A stretch of 14,197 nt of DNA from Rickettsia typhi (GTDB lineage: Bacteria; Pseudomonadota; Alphaproteobacteria; Rickettsiales; UBA1997): positions 1-14,197 of the forward strand of contig CAMASZ010000014.1 of assembly GCA_945861125.1 (NCBI GenBank). The letters run 5' to 3'. Each line of letters begins with the position of its first letter. The first letter of the stretch is position 1. The notes under the pieces were generated by a model. That model did not search any database. It was not told where the DNA came from and was given only the letters and a program-made list of their open reading frames with translations. The translations under genes were made by a program, and so were the position numbers. Of this stretch, positions 1 to 6,455 are shown in pieces.

Positions 1-88
1 TACAGCTTCATTTTTTAAAGATTTTTATTTCAAAGATCTTCTCGCCAGACCAAGCAGCGACTAGCAAAAATATTTTGCTTAATTTAAC
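1..88. other. Unassigned left edge, possible tail of an upstream gene
   Basis: This stretch precedes the repeat arm at 89. On the plus strand the frame beginning at base 2 is open until TAG at 62-64 and ends ...LLARPSSD; the frame beginning at base 3 is open until TAA at 114-116 and runs through the repeat arm. Either could be the end of a gene that starts outside the window, but the pieces are too short to recognise. The segment around 40-66 is less AT-rich than its surroundings. No RNA gene is visible. Confidence 0.2.
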
Positions 89-112
89 ATTTAAGCTTGG
101 ATTTGGTATAAT
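84..112 (+). promoter_or_regulatory. Near-consensus sigma-70 promoter made from a repeat arm
   Basis: TTAACA at 84-89 (one mismatch to the -35 consensus TTGACA) lies 17 bases before a perfect -10 hexamer TATAAT at 107-112. The -10 box is formed by the end of the repeat arm GGATTTGGTATA plus flanking bases. The start codon of the small lipoprotein gene is 24 bases downstream, which fits. The layout is read directly from the sequence; promoter activity is inferred. Confidence 0.55.
89..110 (+). repeat. Remnant arm of the ATACC/GGTAT palindromic repeat family
   Basis: The bases ATTTAAGCTTGGATTTGG followed by TATA match the right arm of the intact repeat at 6086-6107 (ATTTAAAGATGGGATTTGG then TAT), with changes only in the middle. 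No matching left arm is visible upstream inside the window, so this is either a half copy or a copy cut by the window edge. Confidence 0.5.
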
Positions 113-135
113 ATAAATTTAATTAAACAAAAAAT

Positions 136-240
136 ATGAAAATTATAAATAAAATAATTATTTTAGCACTTTTTGTTATGCTAAGCGCTAATAGTGGTTG
201 CTATAATGAAGATGAACAACAAGATTCTTTTTATTTCTAA
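136..240 (+). CDS. Small putative lipoprotein, 34 residues
   Basis: The ATG at 136 opens a 34-residue frame ending with TAA at 238-240. It begins MKIINKIIILALFVMLSANS, continues GC, and ends YNEDEQQDSFYF. This is the plan of a bacterial lipoprotein signal: two lysines, a hydrophobic core of about 12 residues, then Gly-Cys at residues 21-22, leaving a 13-residue acidic mature tail after the lipidated Cys. The lipobox is imperfect, because position -3 is Asn instead of Leu/Val/Ile, so lipidation is plausible but not certain. No Shine-Dalgarno sequence is visible. A strong promoter lies immediately upstream. It faces the LolC/E-like gene tail to tail with a 9-base gap. It lacks the G-x-K-G-P motif of LptM-type small lipoproteins. 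No family is recognised, and it is easily missed by gene callers because of its length. Confidence 0.5.
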   Translation: MKIINKIIILALFVMLSANSGCYNEDEQQDSFYF

Positions 241-249
241 TTAAATTAA

Positions 250-1500
250 TCACTCATATCTTAAAATTTCTGCAGGATTGGATTTGCTAGCTTTATAGGC
301 TGGATAAATTGTTGCCAAAAAAGAAATTATTAATGACATCGAAGTTATTAACACTATATCAGAAACAAAAATTTTTGAGGGTAGTGTTGATAAAAAATAA
401 ATTGCTGGATTAAATAAAGAAGTATCGGTAAATGATTCAAGCCATAATTTAATATTATTAATGTTGGCAGAAAAAATAATGCCAATTACAAGACCAAGAA
501 AAGTTCCGAAAAAACCTATTGAAGATCCGCATATTAAAAATATTCGCATTATTGAGCTTTTAGTCATACCAAGGGTTCTCAACAAGGCGATGTTTTTATT
601 TTTATCATTAACTAACATGATCATGCTAGAAATGATATTAAAAGCTGCAACCAATATAATTAGAGTAAGAATTAAAAACATTACCGTACTTTCAACTTTT
701 AAGGCATCAATAAAACCAGAATTTGCTTGTTGCCAATCATTTAAATAAAGATTGCCGTCATGCTCCAACAACTGAATAATTTCTTTTTTAGTTTTATTCA
801 AATCTTTTAAATCTCTTAAAAAAATTTCAATTCCCGAAACATTATTATTAAAACGAAAATGAATTTGAGACATTTCAAAATTCATAAATATTGTTGACGA
901 GTCATATTCATACATACCGCTATCAAAAATGGCACCAATTTTATAAGTCTTTATTCTTGGTATTGATCCAATTATAGTCTGATTGGTTTCTGCAGAAATT
1001 ATTTTTAATTTATCTCCAACCTCAAGATTCATATTATTAGATATTCCAGATCCAATTATAATCGAATTTTTTTCATTAATTGTTTTGATTTCACCACTTT
1101 TTATATTACTAAGAATTAATTCTTTACTCTTTAAATCTTCTAATTTAATTCCTTTGATAATACCACCGGAATTTTTATTGTTTGAAGAAATCATTGCTTG
1201 ACTCTCAATGATCGGATTCGCATATTTTACATTTTCAAGTTTTTTTATTTTTGAGAGTATTTCATCATAGTTATTAATTTGCTTTGAATGGCTGTAAATA
1301 CTGAGATGAGAGTTAATTCCAAGTATACGATTAATTAATTCATATCTAAAACCATTCATTACTGACATAACAATTATAAGAGTTGCTACTCCAATCATGA
1401 TGCCAACAAAAGAAAAAATAGCAATTACCGAAATAAATCCCTCTTTGCGCTTTGACTTTAAATAACGAAATGCAATTAAGAATTCTAGAGTTGAAAACAT
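250..1500 (-). CDS. lolC: LolC/LolE-type lipoprotein-releasing ABC transporter permease
   Basis: A 416-residue inner-membrane protein with the MacB/LolCE plan: a cytoplasmic N-terminus (LEFLIAFRYLKSKRKEGF), one membrane segment at about 23-49, a periplasmic domain of about 220 residues, then three membrane segments at about 272-297, 320-343 and 381-402, and the family's C-terminal signature KASKSNPAEILRYE. In the family, two such permeases (or a homodimer in alphaproteobacteria) work with the ATPase LolD to extract lipoproteins from the inner membrane and hand them to LolA. The length matches LolC/E (about 400-415). It starts 3 bases after the stop of the ferredoxin-NADP reductase gene and is surely co-transcribed with it. 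No lolD follows in this window. The symbol lolC rather than lolE is by convention; the sequence supports the LolC/E family, not the precise paralog. Confidence 0.88.
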   Translation of the reverse strand: MFSTLEFLIAFRYLKSKRKEGFISVIAIFSFVGIMIGVATLIIVMSVMNGFRYELINRILGINSHLSIYSHSKQINNYDEILSKIKKLENVKYANPIIESQAMISSNNKNSGGIIKGIKLEDLKSKELILSNIKSGEIKTINEKNSIIIGSGISNNMNLEVGDKLKIISAETNQTIIGSIPRIKTYKIGAIFDSGMYEYDSSTIFMNFEMSQIHFRFNNNVSGIEIFLRDLKDLNKTKKEIIQLLEHDGNLYLNDWQQANSGFIDALKVESTVMFLILTLIILVAAFNIISSMIMLVNDKNKNIALLRTLGMTKSSIMRIFLICGSSIGFFGTFLGLVIGIIFSANINNIKLWLESFTDTSLFNPAIYFLSTLPSKIFVSDIVLITSMSLIISFLATIYPAYKASKSNPAEILRYE

Positions 1501-1503
1501 TGT

Positions 1504-2511
1504 TTATAAAATACCTTTACTTGTTGAGTACTCAAAGTGAAATAATTGATCAGGAAATATAATTTTATACATATCATGACAAGCCGTAGCGCTTTCAGCA
1601 AAGCTAGTTAAAATTAATTTAAGTTTATTTTTATAATTAGCGATATCACCAACTGCATATATTCCTTTTTCTGATGTTTGCATGGTTGATTGCTCAACTT
1701 CAATATGATTTTTATTAATATTTAATCCCCAATCCGCTATTGGCCCAAGCTCTGTAGCGAGTCCAAAAAATGGTAGCAAATATTGTGCTTCAAGTTTTTT
1801 TAGATTATTCTCAAAATCTTTTACAATCACAGCTGATAATTGACCATTATTGCCCTCTAAGGCTTCTAATTGAAATGGAATTATCAATTCAATTTTTCCA
1901 GAACTGGATAATTTTTTTAATTTTTCATAACTTTCTGGAGCGCATCGAAATTTATCACGACGATGTACTACAAAAATTTTATTTGCTATTTCTGATAGGT
2001 TTATTGCCCAATCAACTGCCGAATCTCCTCCGCCAGCAATTACCACATTTTTATCTCTAAACTCATTTTTAGAACGAATTGAATAAAAAATTGATTGACC
2101 TTCATATTTTTCAATATCGTAAAGTGGAGGTCGATTAGCTCCAAAAGCTCCGCAACCTGCTGCAATTATTATAGCCTTGCAATTAATTTTAGTATTTTTT
2201 GATGTTTCGACCAGAAAGCTTCCATCAGATTTCTTGGTTACTCTTTCAACTCTTTGATTCAAATGATAAGTAGGATGAAATGTTTGGGCCTGAGCTTCTA
2301 GGAGCTCAATTAGTTCACTAGCTAAAATTTTTGGATGAGCCGGAATATCGTATATTGGCTTTTCTGGATATAATGCCGAACATTGACCACCTATCACTTC
2401 AAGAGTATCAATAACGTGGCTTTTTATTTTTAACATACCAGCCTCAAACACCGCAAAAAGACCAGATGGACCCGCTCCTATAATCACTAAGTCTGTATTG
2501 TAGATTGTCAT
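1504..2511 (-). CDS. Ferredoxin/flavodoxin-NADP(+) reductase, thioredoxin reductase-like
   Basis: A 335-residue two-dinucleotide-domain flavoprotein. The FAD-binding GAGPSG sits at residues 12-17, followed by the typical [17 protein letters not shown] stretch at 41-57. The NADPH-binding GGGDSAVDW starts at about 160, and the C-terminal FAD motif [11 protein letters not shown] is present. The redox-active CxxC of true thioredoxin reductases is absent at the expected place between the two domains, which identifies the YumC-like ferredoxin-NADP reductase type that exchanges electrons between NADPH and ferredoxin or flavodoxin. The sequence resembles the Rickettsia enzyme of about 334 residues, one of the best taxonomic hints in the window. 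It is the first gene of a two-gene transcription unit with the LolC/E-like permease. No clear Shine-Dalgarno lies upstream of its ATG. Rickettsial homologs are often mislabelled trxB. Confidence 0.9.
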   Translation of the reverse strand: MTIYNTDLVIIGAGPSGLFAVFEAGMLKIKSHVIDTLEVIGGQCSALYPEKPIYDIPAHPKILASELIELLEAQAQTFHPTYHLNQRVERVTKKSDGSFLVETSKNTKINCKAIIIAAGCGAFGANRPPLYDIEKYEGQSIFYSIRSKNEFRDKNVVIAGGGDSAVDWAINLSEIANKIFVVHRRDKFRCAPESYEKLKKLSSSGKIELIIPFQLEALEGNNGQLSAVIVKDFENNLKKLEAQYLLPFFGLATELGPIADWGLNINKNHIEVEQSTMQTSEKGIYAVGDIANYKNKLKLILTSFAESATACHDMYKIIFPDQLFHFEYSTSKGIL

Positions 2512-2881
2512 ATTAAGGTTAGTTTAAAAAGTATTTGTAATTCTTTTTTTTGAAATTAGAATCTAGTGTAAGTAAGATGTTAAACCAAAAAATTTCTTAA
2601 AAAAGACCGTTGTAAATCCTAACAAAATTAGGTTGCGAGTCATGATCGCCTAAAAAAATGTATCAAAGTTCAAAAATCAAACTGAAGTTTGAGGTAACTT
2701 TTTTATATTATATTTAAACTGTTTCAAACTTGCAATTTTTTGTTTTTCTAAAACATCTTAATTTATCTCTTAAAAATTTCTTTTTAACTTCTGCCTCACG
2801 TTAGCAGCAAGAAATGGCAAGCCTGCCCACTTTTCCTGATCTTTTTTGCAAAGCCTTGCATAATTTTAAACTATTAGTACT
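2512..2881. other. Intergenic leader region between the divergent FNR and metE genes
   Basis: This 370-base stretch separates two divergent genes and must carry promoters for both. It holds three mutually exclusive complementary segments, CCTAA (2619-2623), TTAGG (2629-2633) and CCTAA (2650-2654), and a perfect 16-base palindrome TCAAACTGAAGTTTGA at 2678-2693 followed by T5 at 2700-2704. A less AT-rich block lies at about 2790-2860. A 19-codon frame starts at 2659 but has no ribosome binding site and is not credible. I recognise no cobalamin or SAM riboswitch consensus. Confidence 0.5.
2619..2704 (+). promoter_or_regulatory. Candidate attenuator-like structure in the metE leader
   Basis: CCTAACAAAATTAGG (2619-2633) can form a 5-bp hairpin. 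The same TTAGG can instead pair with CCTAA at 2650-2654, around an inner CGA/TCG pairing. Downstream, TCAAACT/AGTTTGA (2678-2693) forms a short hairpin before a run of five T. Alternative pairings followed by a hairpin and T-run resemble a transcription attenuator in front of a biosynthetic gene, but the stems are short and AT-rich, and the loop of the last hairpin is only 2 bases if fully paired. It is about 180 bases from the metE start. Confidence 0.2.
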
Positions 2882-5185
2882 ATGTTAAAAACATCATCCC
2901 TTGGCTTCCCTAGAATTGGAGCAAATAGAGAGCTTAAAAAAGCAATTGAAAGTTATTGGAAAAAAGCTTTGCCTCTCAGTGAATTATTAAAAACTGCAAA
3001 CGAAATTAGGGTTAACAATTGGCAAAAACAAAAAATTGCAGGCATTCACTACATCCCATCTAATGATTTTTCTTTTTACGATCAGGTTTTAGATCATATT
3101 GCTCTATTTGGAGCAATTCCACAAAGATTTATCGATAGTTTTAAATTAAAAAATAATCAAAATATTGATGTTGATTTATTATTTGCCATGGCCAGAGGAG
3201 CTCAGCGCGATGGTATTGATGTAACCGCAATGGAAATGACTAAGTGGTTTGATACCAATTATCATTACATTGTTGCAGAGTTCACAAAAAATCAAAAATT
3301 TAAACTATCTTCAAGCAAAATTTTTGATGAATTTTTAGAAGCAAAAAAAATAGGAATTGAAACTCGTCCAGTTATTTTGGGTCCAGTTACATTCTTATTA
3401 CTTGGCAAATCAGTTGATGGCTCAGAAAAACTAGAATTAATTGATAATTTACTATCAGCCTATGAAGAATTATTCAAAAAATTAGAAGAGATTGGGGTTA
3501 AAGACATTCAAATTGATGAACCATTTTTGGTTACCGATTTATCTAAATTAGCAATTCAAACATACCTACACGCTTATCCTAAAATTAGAAAATTTGCTGG
3601 CTCTATAAAGCTACATCTAGCCACTTATTTTGAATCTTTGCAAGAGAACGCTGAATTAGCTTTTGACCTAGAAACTGACTCTGTTCACATAGATTTAGTA
3701 AGAGGAGAAGATCAGCTTAAAAAAGTATTAAATATCATAAAATCAAATCAGTCACTGTCAATTGGATTAGTTGACGGAAGAAATATCTGGATTAATGATT
3801 TTGCAAAATCAATTACAACAGCCAATGAGGCTATCTCAAAACTCGGCAAAGAAAGAATAATAATTTCACCTTCATGTCAGCTTCTTCATGTTCCAGTTGA
3901 TTTAGATTTAGAAGATAAAATTGATACTGAAATAAAATCATGGCTGTGTTTTGCTTCACAAAAAATACAAGAAATCAATATTATTGCTAAAGCACTATCT
4001 GGAAATATTTCAGAAGTTCAATCGCAAATTGATCAAAATAAAAAAGCTAACCTAGCAAGAAAAACATCAGTTAAAATTCATAATCAAGCTGTTAAAGATA
4101 GAATTTCTAAGGCTAGCGATAATGATAAAAATAGAAAGAGTGAGTACAATTTACGAAAAAAAATTCAAAAGAATTACATTGATTTACCAATTCTACCAAC
4201 AACAACGATTGGTTCATTTCCTCAAACCAAAGAGGTTCGTAAAATTCGTGCCGATTTTAAAGCTGGAAAAATTTCTATCAATGATTATGAAAAATTCATT
4301 AAAGAAGAAATTGCTCAAACGGTAAAATTACAAGAAAATATTGGTCTAGATGTTCTTGTTCATGGCGAGTTTGAGAGAAATGATATGGTTGAATATTTTG
4401 GAGAACAACTTAATGGTTTTTGCTTCACTAATAACGGCTGGGTTCAAAGTTATGGCACCAGATGTGTTAAACCTCCAATTATATTTGGAGATGTTTATAG
4501 ACCAAATAAAATGACTGTTCAATGGGCTCAATATGCACAAAGTTTAACAAAAAAAATTATGAAAGGCATGCTAACTGGACCAATAACAATTTTACAATGG
4601 TCTTTTGTTAGAAACGATCAACCTCGTAAAGATACCGCTTTGCAAATTGCATACGCAATTCGCGATGAAGTAAAAGATCTTGAAGATGCTGGAATTAAAA
4701 TTATTCAAATTGACGAGGCAGCTCTTCGAGAAGGTTTACCAATTAGAAACAATAAATGGCAAGAATATTTGCAATGGGCAGTTGATGCTTTCAGAATATC
4801 AGCCAGTGCTGTGGATGACAGAACTCAAATTCATACTCATATGTGCTATTCTGAGTTCAATGATATCATTGAAGCTATAGCCAACATGGATGCCGATGTT
4901 ATTTCTATTGAAACTTCTCGTTCACAAATGGAGCTTCTGAATGCATTTGTCAACTTTAAATATCCCAATGAAATTGGTCCAGGCGTTTATGATATACACT
5001 CTCCTAGGGTTCCTGCAAAAGATGAAATTGCAAATCTTCTTAGCAAGGCACTTAATGTTTTAAACGCTGAACAAGTCTGGGTAAATCCCGATTGCGGTTT
5101 AAAAACTCGTGATTGGCCAGAAACAAAACTAGCCTTAGAAACAATGGTTGAAGCTACTAAATCTGTCAGGGCACAAATAAATTAA
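2882..5185 (+). CDS. metE: Cobalamin-independent methionine synthase MetE
   Basis: This 767-residue enzyme transfers a methyl group from 5-methyltetrahydropteroyltri-glutamate to homocysteine, the last step of methionine synthesis without vitamin B12. The length matches the two-domain family (about 755). The N-terminal half (SSLGFPRIGANRELKKAIE at the start) and the catalytic C-terminal half (from about 438, LPTTTIGSFPQTKEVRKIRA) are both complete. The zinc and homocysteine ligands are present: H653 and C655 in HTHMCYSEF, E677 in ISIETSRS, and C738 in NPDCGLKTR, equivalent to E. coli H641, C643, E665 and C726. The gene stands alone; no metF or metR is adjacent. There is no Shine-Dalgarno before the ATG. 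Classical Rickettsiaceae lack this pathway, so its presence suggests a less reduced genome or acquisition. Confidence 0.97.
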   Translation: MLKTSSLGFPRIGANRELKKAIESYWKKALPLSELLKTANEIRVNNWQKQKIAGIHYIPSNDFSFYDQVLDHIALFGAIPQRFIDSFKLKNNQNIDVDLLFAMARGAQRDGIDVTAMEMTKWFDTNYHYIVAEFTKNQKFKLSSSKIFDEFLEAKKIGIETRPVILGPVTFLLLGKSVDGSEKLELIDNLLSAYEELFKKLEEIGVKDIQIDEPFLVTDLSKLAIQTYLHAYPKIRKFAGSIKLHLATYFESLQENAELAFDLETDSVHIDLVRGEDQLKKVLNIIKSNQSLSIGLVDGRNIWINDFAKSITTANEAISKLGKERIIISPSCQLLHVPVDLDLEDKIDTEIKSWLCFASQKIQEINIIAKALSGNISEVQSQIDQNKKANLARKTSVKIHNQAVKDRISKASDNDKNRKSEYNLRKKIQKNYIDLPILPTTTIGSFPQTKEVRKIRADFKAGKISINDYEKFIKEEIAQTVKLQENIGLDVLVHGEFERNDMVEYFGEQLNGFCFTNNGWVQSYGTRCVKPPIIFGDVYRPNKMTVQWAQYAQSLTKKIMKGMLTGPITILQWSFVRNDQPRKDTALQIAYAIRDEVKDLEDAGIKIIQIDEAALREGLPIRNNKWQEYLQWAVDAFRISASAVDDRTQIHTHMCYSEFNDIIEAIANMDADVISIETSRSQMELLNAFVNFKYPNEIGPGVYDIHSPRVPAKDEIANLLSKALNVLNAEQVWVNPDCGLKTRDWPETKLALETMVEATKSVRAQIN

Positions 5186-5190
5186 TCTAT

Positions 5191-5249
5191 ATTATACCAA
5201 AGCCACTCCAAACTTAAAAATTTAACTTGGGTTAAGGCTTTGTTATAAT
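5191..5249. repeat. 59-base palindromic repeat just after metE
   Basis: The segment begins ATTATACCAAAGCC and ends GGCTTTGTTATAAT, which are complementary at 13 of 14 positions. Inside, CCAA...CTTAAA and TTTAA...TTGG extend the pairing imperfectly towards a small central loop. It starts 5 bases after the metE stop, so the transcript could fold there and act as a 3' end stabiliser or weak terminator, although no T-run follows. The end sequence TTATACCAAA is shared with the larger repeats at 5477 and 5936, which suggests a short relative of that family. Confidence 0.6.
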
Positions 5250-5321
5250 CACAATTCCTCTAAATTGAAAATCACCAATATAACAAATTCTTTTTCAGAA
5301 CTGCGCTATTTCTAATCTTAT

Positions 5322-5475
5322 AACACTGTCGCAAATCAAGTTTTTTTAAGAAATTTTTATGATTATAAAATTTTTGAAAGGTAAGTGTACCTAGATGTAC
5401 CCACCTAGAAGAAGTGATTTCAAAAATTTTAGAATTGTGAAAATTTCAACAAAAAAGTTGATTTGTGGCAGTGCG
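5322..5475. repeat. Large imperfect palindrome with 58-base arms
   Basis: The arm 5322-5379 is complementary to 5418-5475 along its full 58 bases without gaps; I count about 13 mismatches. The innermost 13 bases of each arm (ATTTTTGAAA next to the spacer) and the outer CAAATCAA block are perfectly matched. The 38-base spacer (5380-5417) contains GTACCTAGATGTAC, itself partly self-complementary. Its interior is unlike the ATACC/GGTAT repeats at 5477 and 5936, so it appears to be a second repeat family. It ends 1 base before the next repeat. No credible open frame lies in it. Confidence 0.65.
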
Positions 5476-5476
5476 C

Positions 5477-5594
5477 TTATACCAAATCCCATCTTTAAAT
5501 AAAATTATAACAAAATATTTTTGCCAGATTGATTATTTTCAAGTTAAAATGGTATTAGTTATCTATAGTATATTTAAAGGTGATTTTGGTATAA
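5477..5594. repeat. 118-base palindromic repeat, ATACC/GGTAT family, copy 1
   Basis: The ends TTATACCAAATCCCATCTTT (from 5477) and the complement of AAAGGTGATTTTGGTATAA (to 5594) form imperfect terminal inverted repeats of about 24 bases. The left 45 bases after the first two (5479-5523) are repeated at 5936-5980 with a single difference (44 of 45). The middle is unlike the other copies. It abuts the large palindrome at 5322-5475 and lies about 100 bases before the LRR gene. No transposase is present in the window. Confidence 0.7.
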
Positions 5595-5695
5595 GGATAC
5601 TGTATTATGGTAGGAATAGATCAATAATTGTATATTAAAAAATAGGTTTTAATGTCTCGTAATAAAAATATTAACTATAATTAAAATTAAGAAAA

Positions 5696-5959
5696 ATGAA
5701 TCAGGAATTGGATAATCTAATAAAAAGATTAAAAGCAAATGATGTAACTTTAACTTCAATTAATTTATTTGATAATAATATAGGAACTGAAGGAGCTAGA
5801 GCGTTAGCTAAGGCACTTCAGGAAAATAAAACTGTAACTTCAATTGATTTAGGTGATAATAATATAGGAGATGGAGTACAAAAAAATATACAAGCAGCCA
5901 TAGATGATAATAAAAGAATTAAAGCAGAACGATTAATACCAAATCCCATCTTTAAATAA
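5696..5959 (+). CDS. Short leucine-rich repeat protein, 3' end replaced by a palindromic repeat
   Basis: An 87-residue frame with two ribonuclease-inhibitor-type LRR units of 28 residues: TLTSINLFDNNIGTEGARAL at about 18-37, then TVTSIDLGDNNIGDGVQKNI at about 46-65. Such repeats form curved protein-binding surfaces and are common in eukaryote-associated Rickettsiales and Legionella-like bacteria, usually in longer arrays. The last residues, IPNPIFK and the stop codon, are encoded by the left arm of the repeat starting at 5936, so the present C-terminus is not ancestral. The frame severed by the repeat seems to continue at about 6109. No good Shine-Dalgarno is seen; the A-rich AAGAAAA precedes the ATG. 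It is probably a decaying fragment, possibly still expressed. Function is unknown. Confidence 0.55.
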   Translation: MNQELDNLIKRLKANDVTLTSINLFDNNIGTEGARALAKALQENKTVTSIDLGDNNIGDGVQKNIQAAIDDNKRIKAERLIPNPIFK

Positions 5960-6107
5960 AACTATAACAAAATATTTTTGTGATAAAAATCTTTAAAAAA
6001 TGAAGTCTTATACCTATACGGCTGAGGCTTTTTGAAGATTTTTTTACTAAAAATATGAAGTTAGAATTTGAATATCCTATTGAATATTTAAAGATGGGAT
6101 TTGGTAT
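5936..6107. repeat. 172-base palindromic repeat, ATACC/GGTAT family, copy 2 (intact arms)
   Basis: The terminal arms 5936-5958 and 6085-6107 are perfect 23-base inverted repeats, beginning ATACCAAATCCCATC and ending GATGGGATTTGGTAT. The left 45 bases are shared with copy 1 (5479-5523). The interior is shared with copy 3: 5995-6029 matches 10100-10134 at 31 of 35 positions, and 6049-6084 matches 10189-10224 at 33 of 36. It lies at the 3' end of the LRR gene and supplies that gene's stop codon and the start codon of the following remnant. It has no coding capacity for a transposase, so any movement must depend on an enzyme encoded elsewhere. The size and gene-invading behaviour recall Rickettsia palindromic elements; the identity of the family is unknown to me. 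Confidence 0.8.
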
Positions 6108-6237
6108 AACACCAGATCAAAAAATTGCATTAGCAATGGGATTACATAAAAGATTAGGAGAAGAAAGTCCTATCAGAACTAAAGACGATCATTTGTTAGA
6201 AAAGATAGTTAAATGTAATAGTTTAAATTTAATCTGA
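6055..6237 (+). pseudogene. Remnant of the C-terminal part of the LRR gene, fused to repeat sequence
   Basis: The 60-codon frame starts with ATG inside the repeat; its first 17-18 residues (MKLEFEYPIEYLKMGFGI) are repeat-encoded. From about 6109 it reads TPDQKIALAMGLHKRLGEES then PIRTKDDHLLEKIVK. This second part resembles, from memory, the tail after LRR or ankyrin arrays in some Rickettsiales proteins, where a short F-box-like helix (consensus-like LPxELLxKI) follows; that resemblance is weak. It has no Shine-Dalgarno. The frame is offset from the LRR frame, but removing 5937-6106 (170 bases) joins both in one frame as ...KAERLITPDQKIALAMG.... I therefore read it as a broken gene piece and not as an independent gene. 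Confidence 0.45.
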
Positions 6238-6296
6238 CAGTTTGGTTGTAAGTATGTCTATGAATCACACATACAAAAGCTTCTTGGTAAAAACTC

Positions 6297-6455
6297 CTAA
6301 TCATGCTTAATTTCATTTTTATCTTCAAATAATATTCTATTGGCCGATCCTTCTAGATCATCATATTGCTTAGCTCTCAAGCTCCAAATAAAAGCAAATA
6401 GGCCAGCTAGACCTAAAAATAAGGTAATTGGGATTAAAAAAAGCAATACTGACAT
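6297..6455 (-). CDS. ccoS: Cytochrome cbb3-type oxidase assembly protein CcoS
   Basis: A 52-residue frame starting with ATG at 6455 and ending with TAG at 6297-6299. It reads MSVLLFLIPITLFLGLAGLF, then AFIWSLRAKQYDDLEGSANR, then ILFEDKNEIKHD. One N-terminal membrane segment (about 2-24) followed by the conserved W-x-x-x-x-x-QYDDLEGxAxRIL(F/L)xD motif is diagnostic of CcoS (FixS), needed for maturation of the high-affinity cbb3 terminal oxidase, probably with the copper P-type ATPase CcoI. Size fits the family (50-70). Its ATG follows the pheS stop directly (TAAATG), so it must be translated by coupling with pheS and is the last gene of that unit. No other cco gene is in the window. It implies that the organism has cbb3 oxidase for microaerobic respiration. 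Confidence 0.9.
   Translation of the reverse strand: MSVLLFLIPITLFLGLAGLFAFIWSLRAKQYDDLEGSANRILFEDKNEIKHD

Noticed and set aside
2512..2881. Cobalamin or SAM riboswitch in front of metE
   Set aside because: I could not find the conserved cobalamin-box or SAM-riboswitch core elements; only short AT-rich stems are visible.
4122..4880. Additional open frames within metE on both strands
   Set aside because: They overlap the highly conserved metE reading frame, have no recognisable family features, and are chance frames in AT-rich DNA.
5477..6107. CRISPR array, because of several repeated segments
   Set aside because: The repeats are palindromic elements of unequal length with irregular spacing, and the segments between them include coding sequence. 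There are no regular 25-40 base repeats with uniform spacers and no cas genes.
5936..6107. Intrinsic terminator of the LRR gene
   Set aside because: The 23-base complementary arms are 126 bases apart, too distant for a terminator hairpin, and the sequence is shared with other loci, which marks it as a repeat.
6055..6237. Independent 60-residue gene
   Set aside because: Its start codon and first third are repeat sequence found elsewhere, there is no ribosome binding site, and its remainder can be joined in frame to the LRR gene upstream by removing 170 bases of the repeat.
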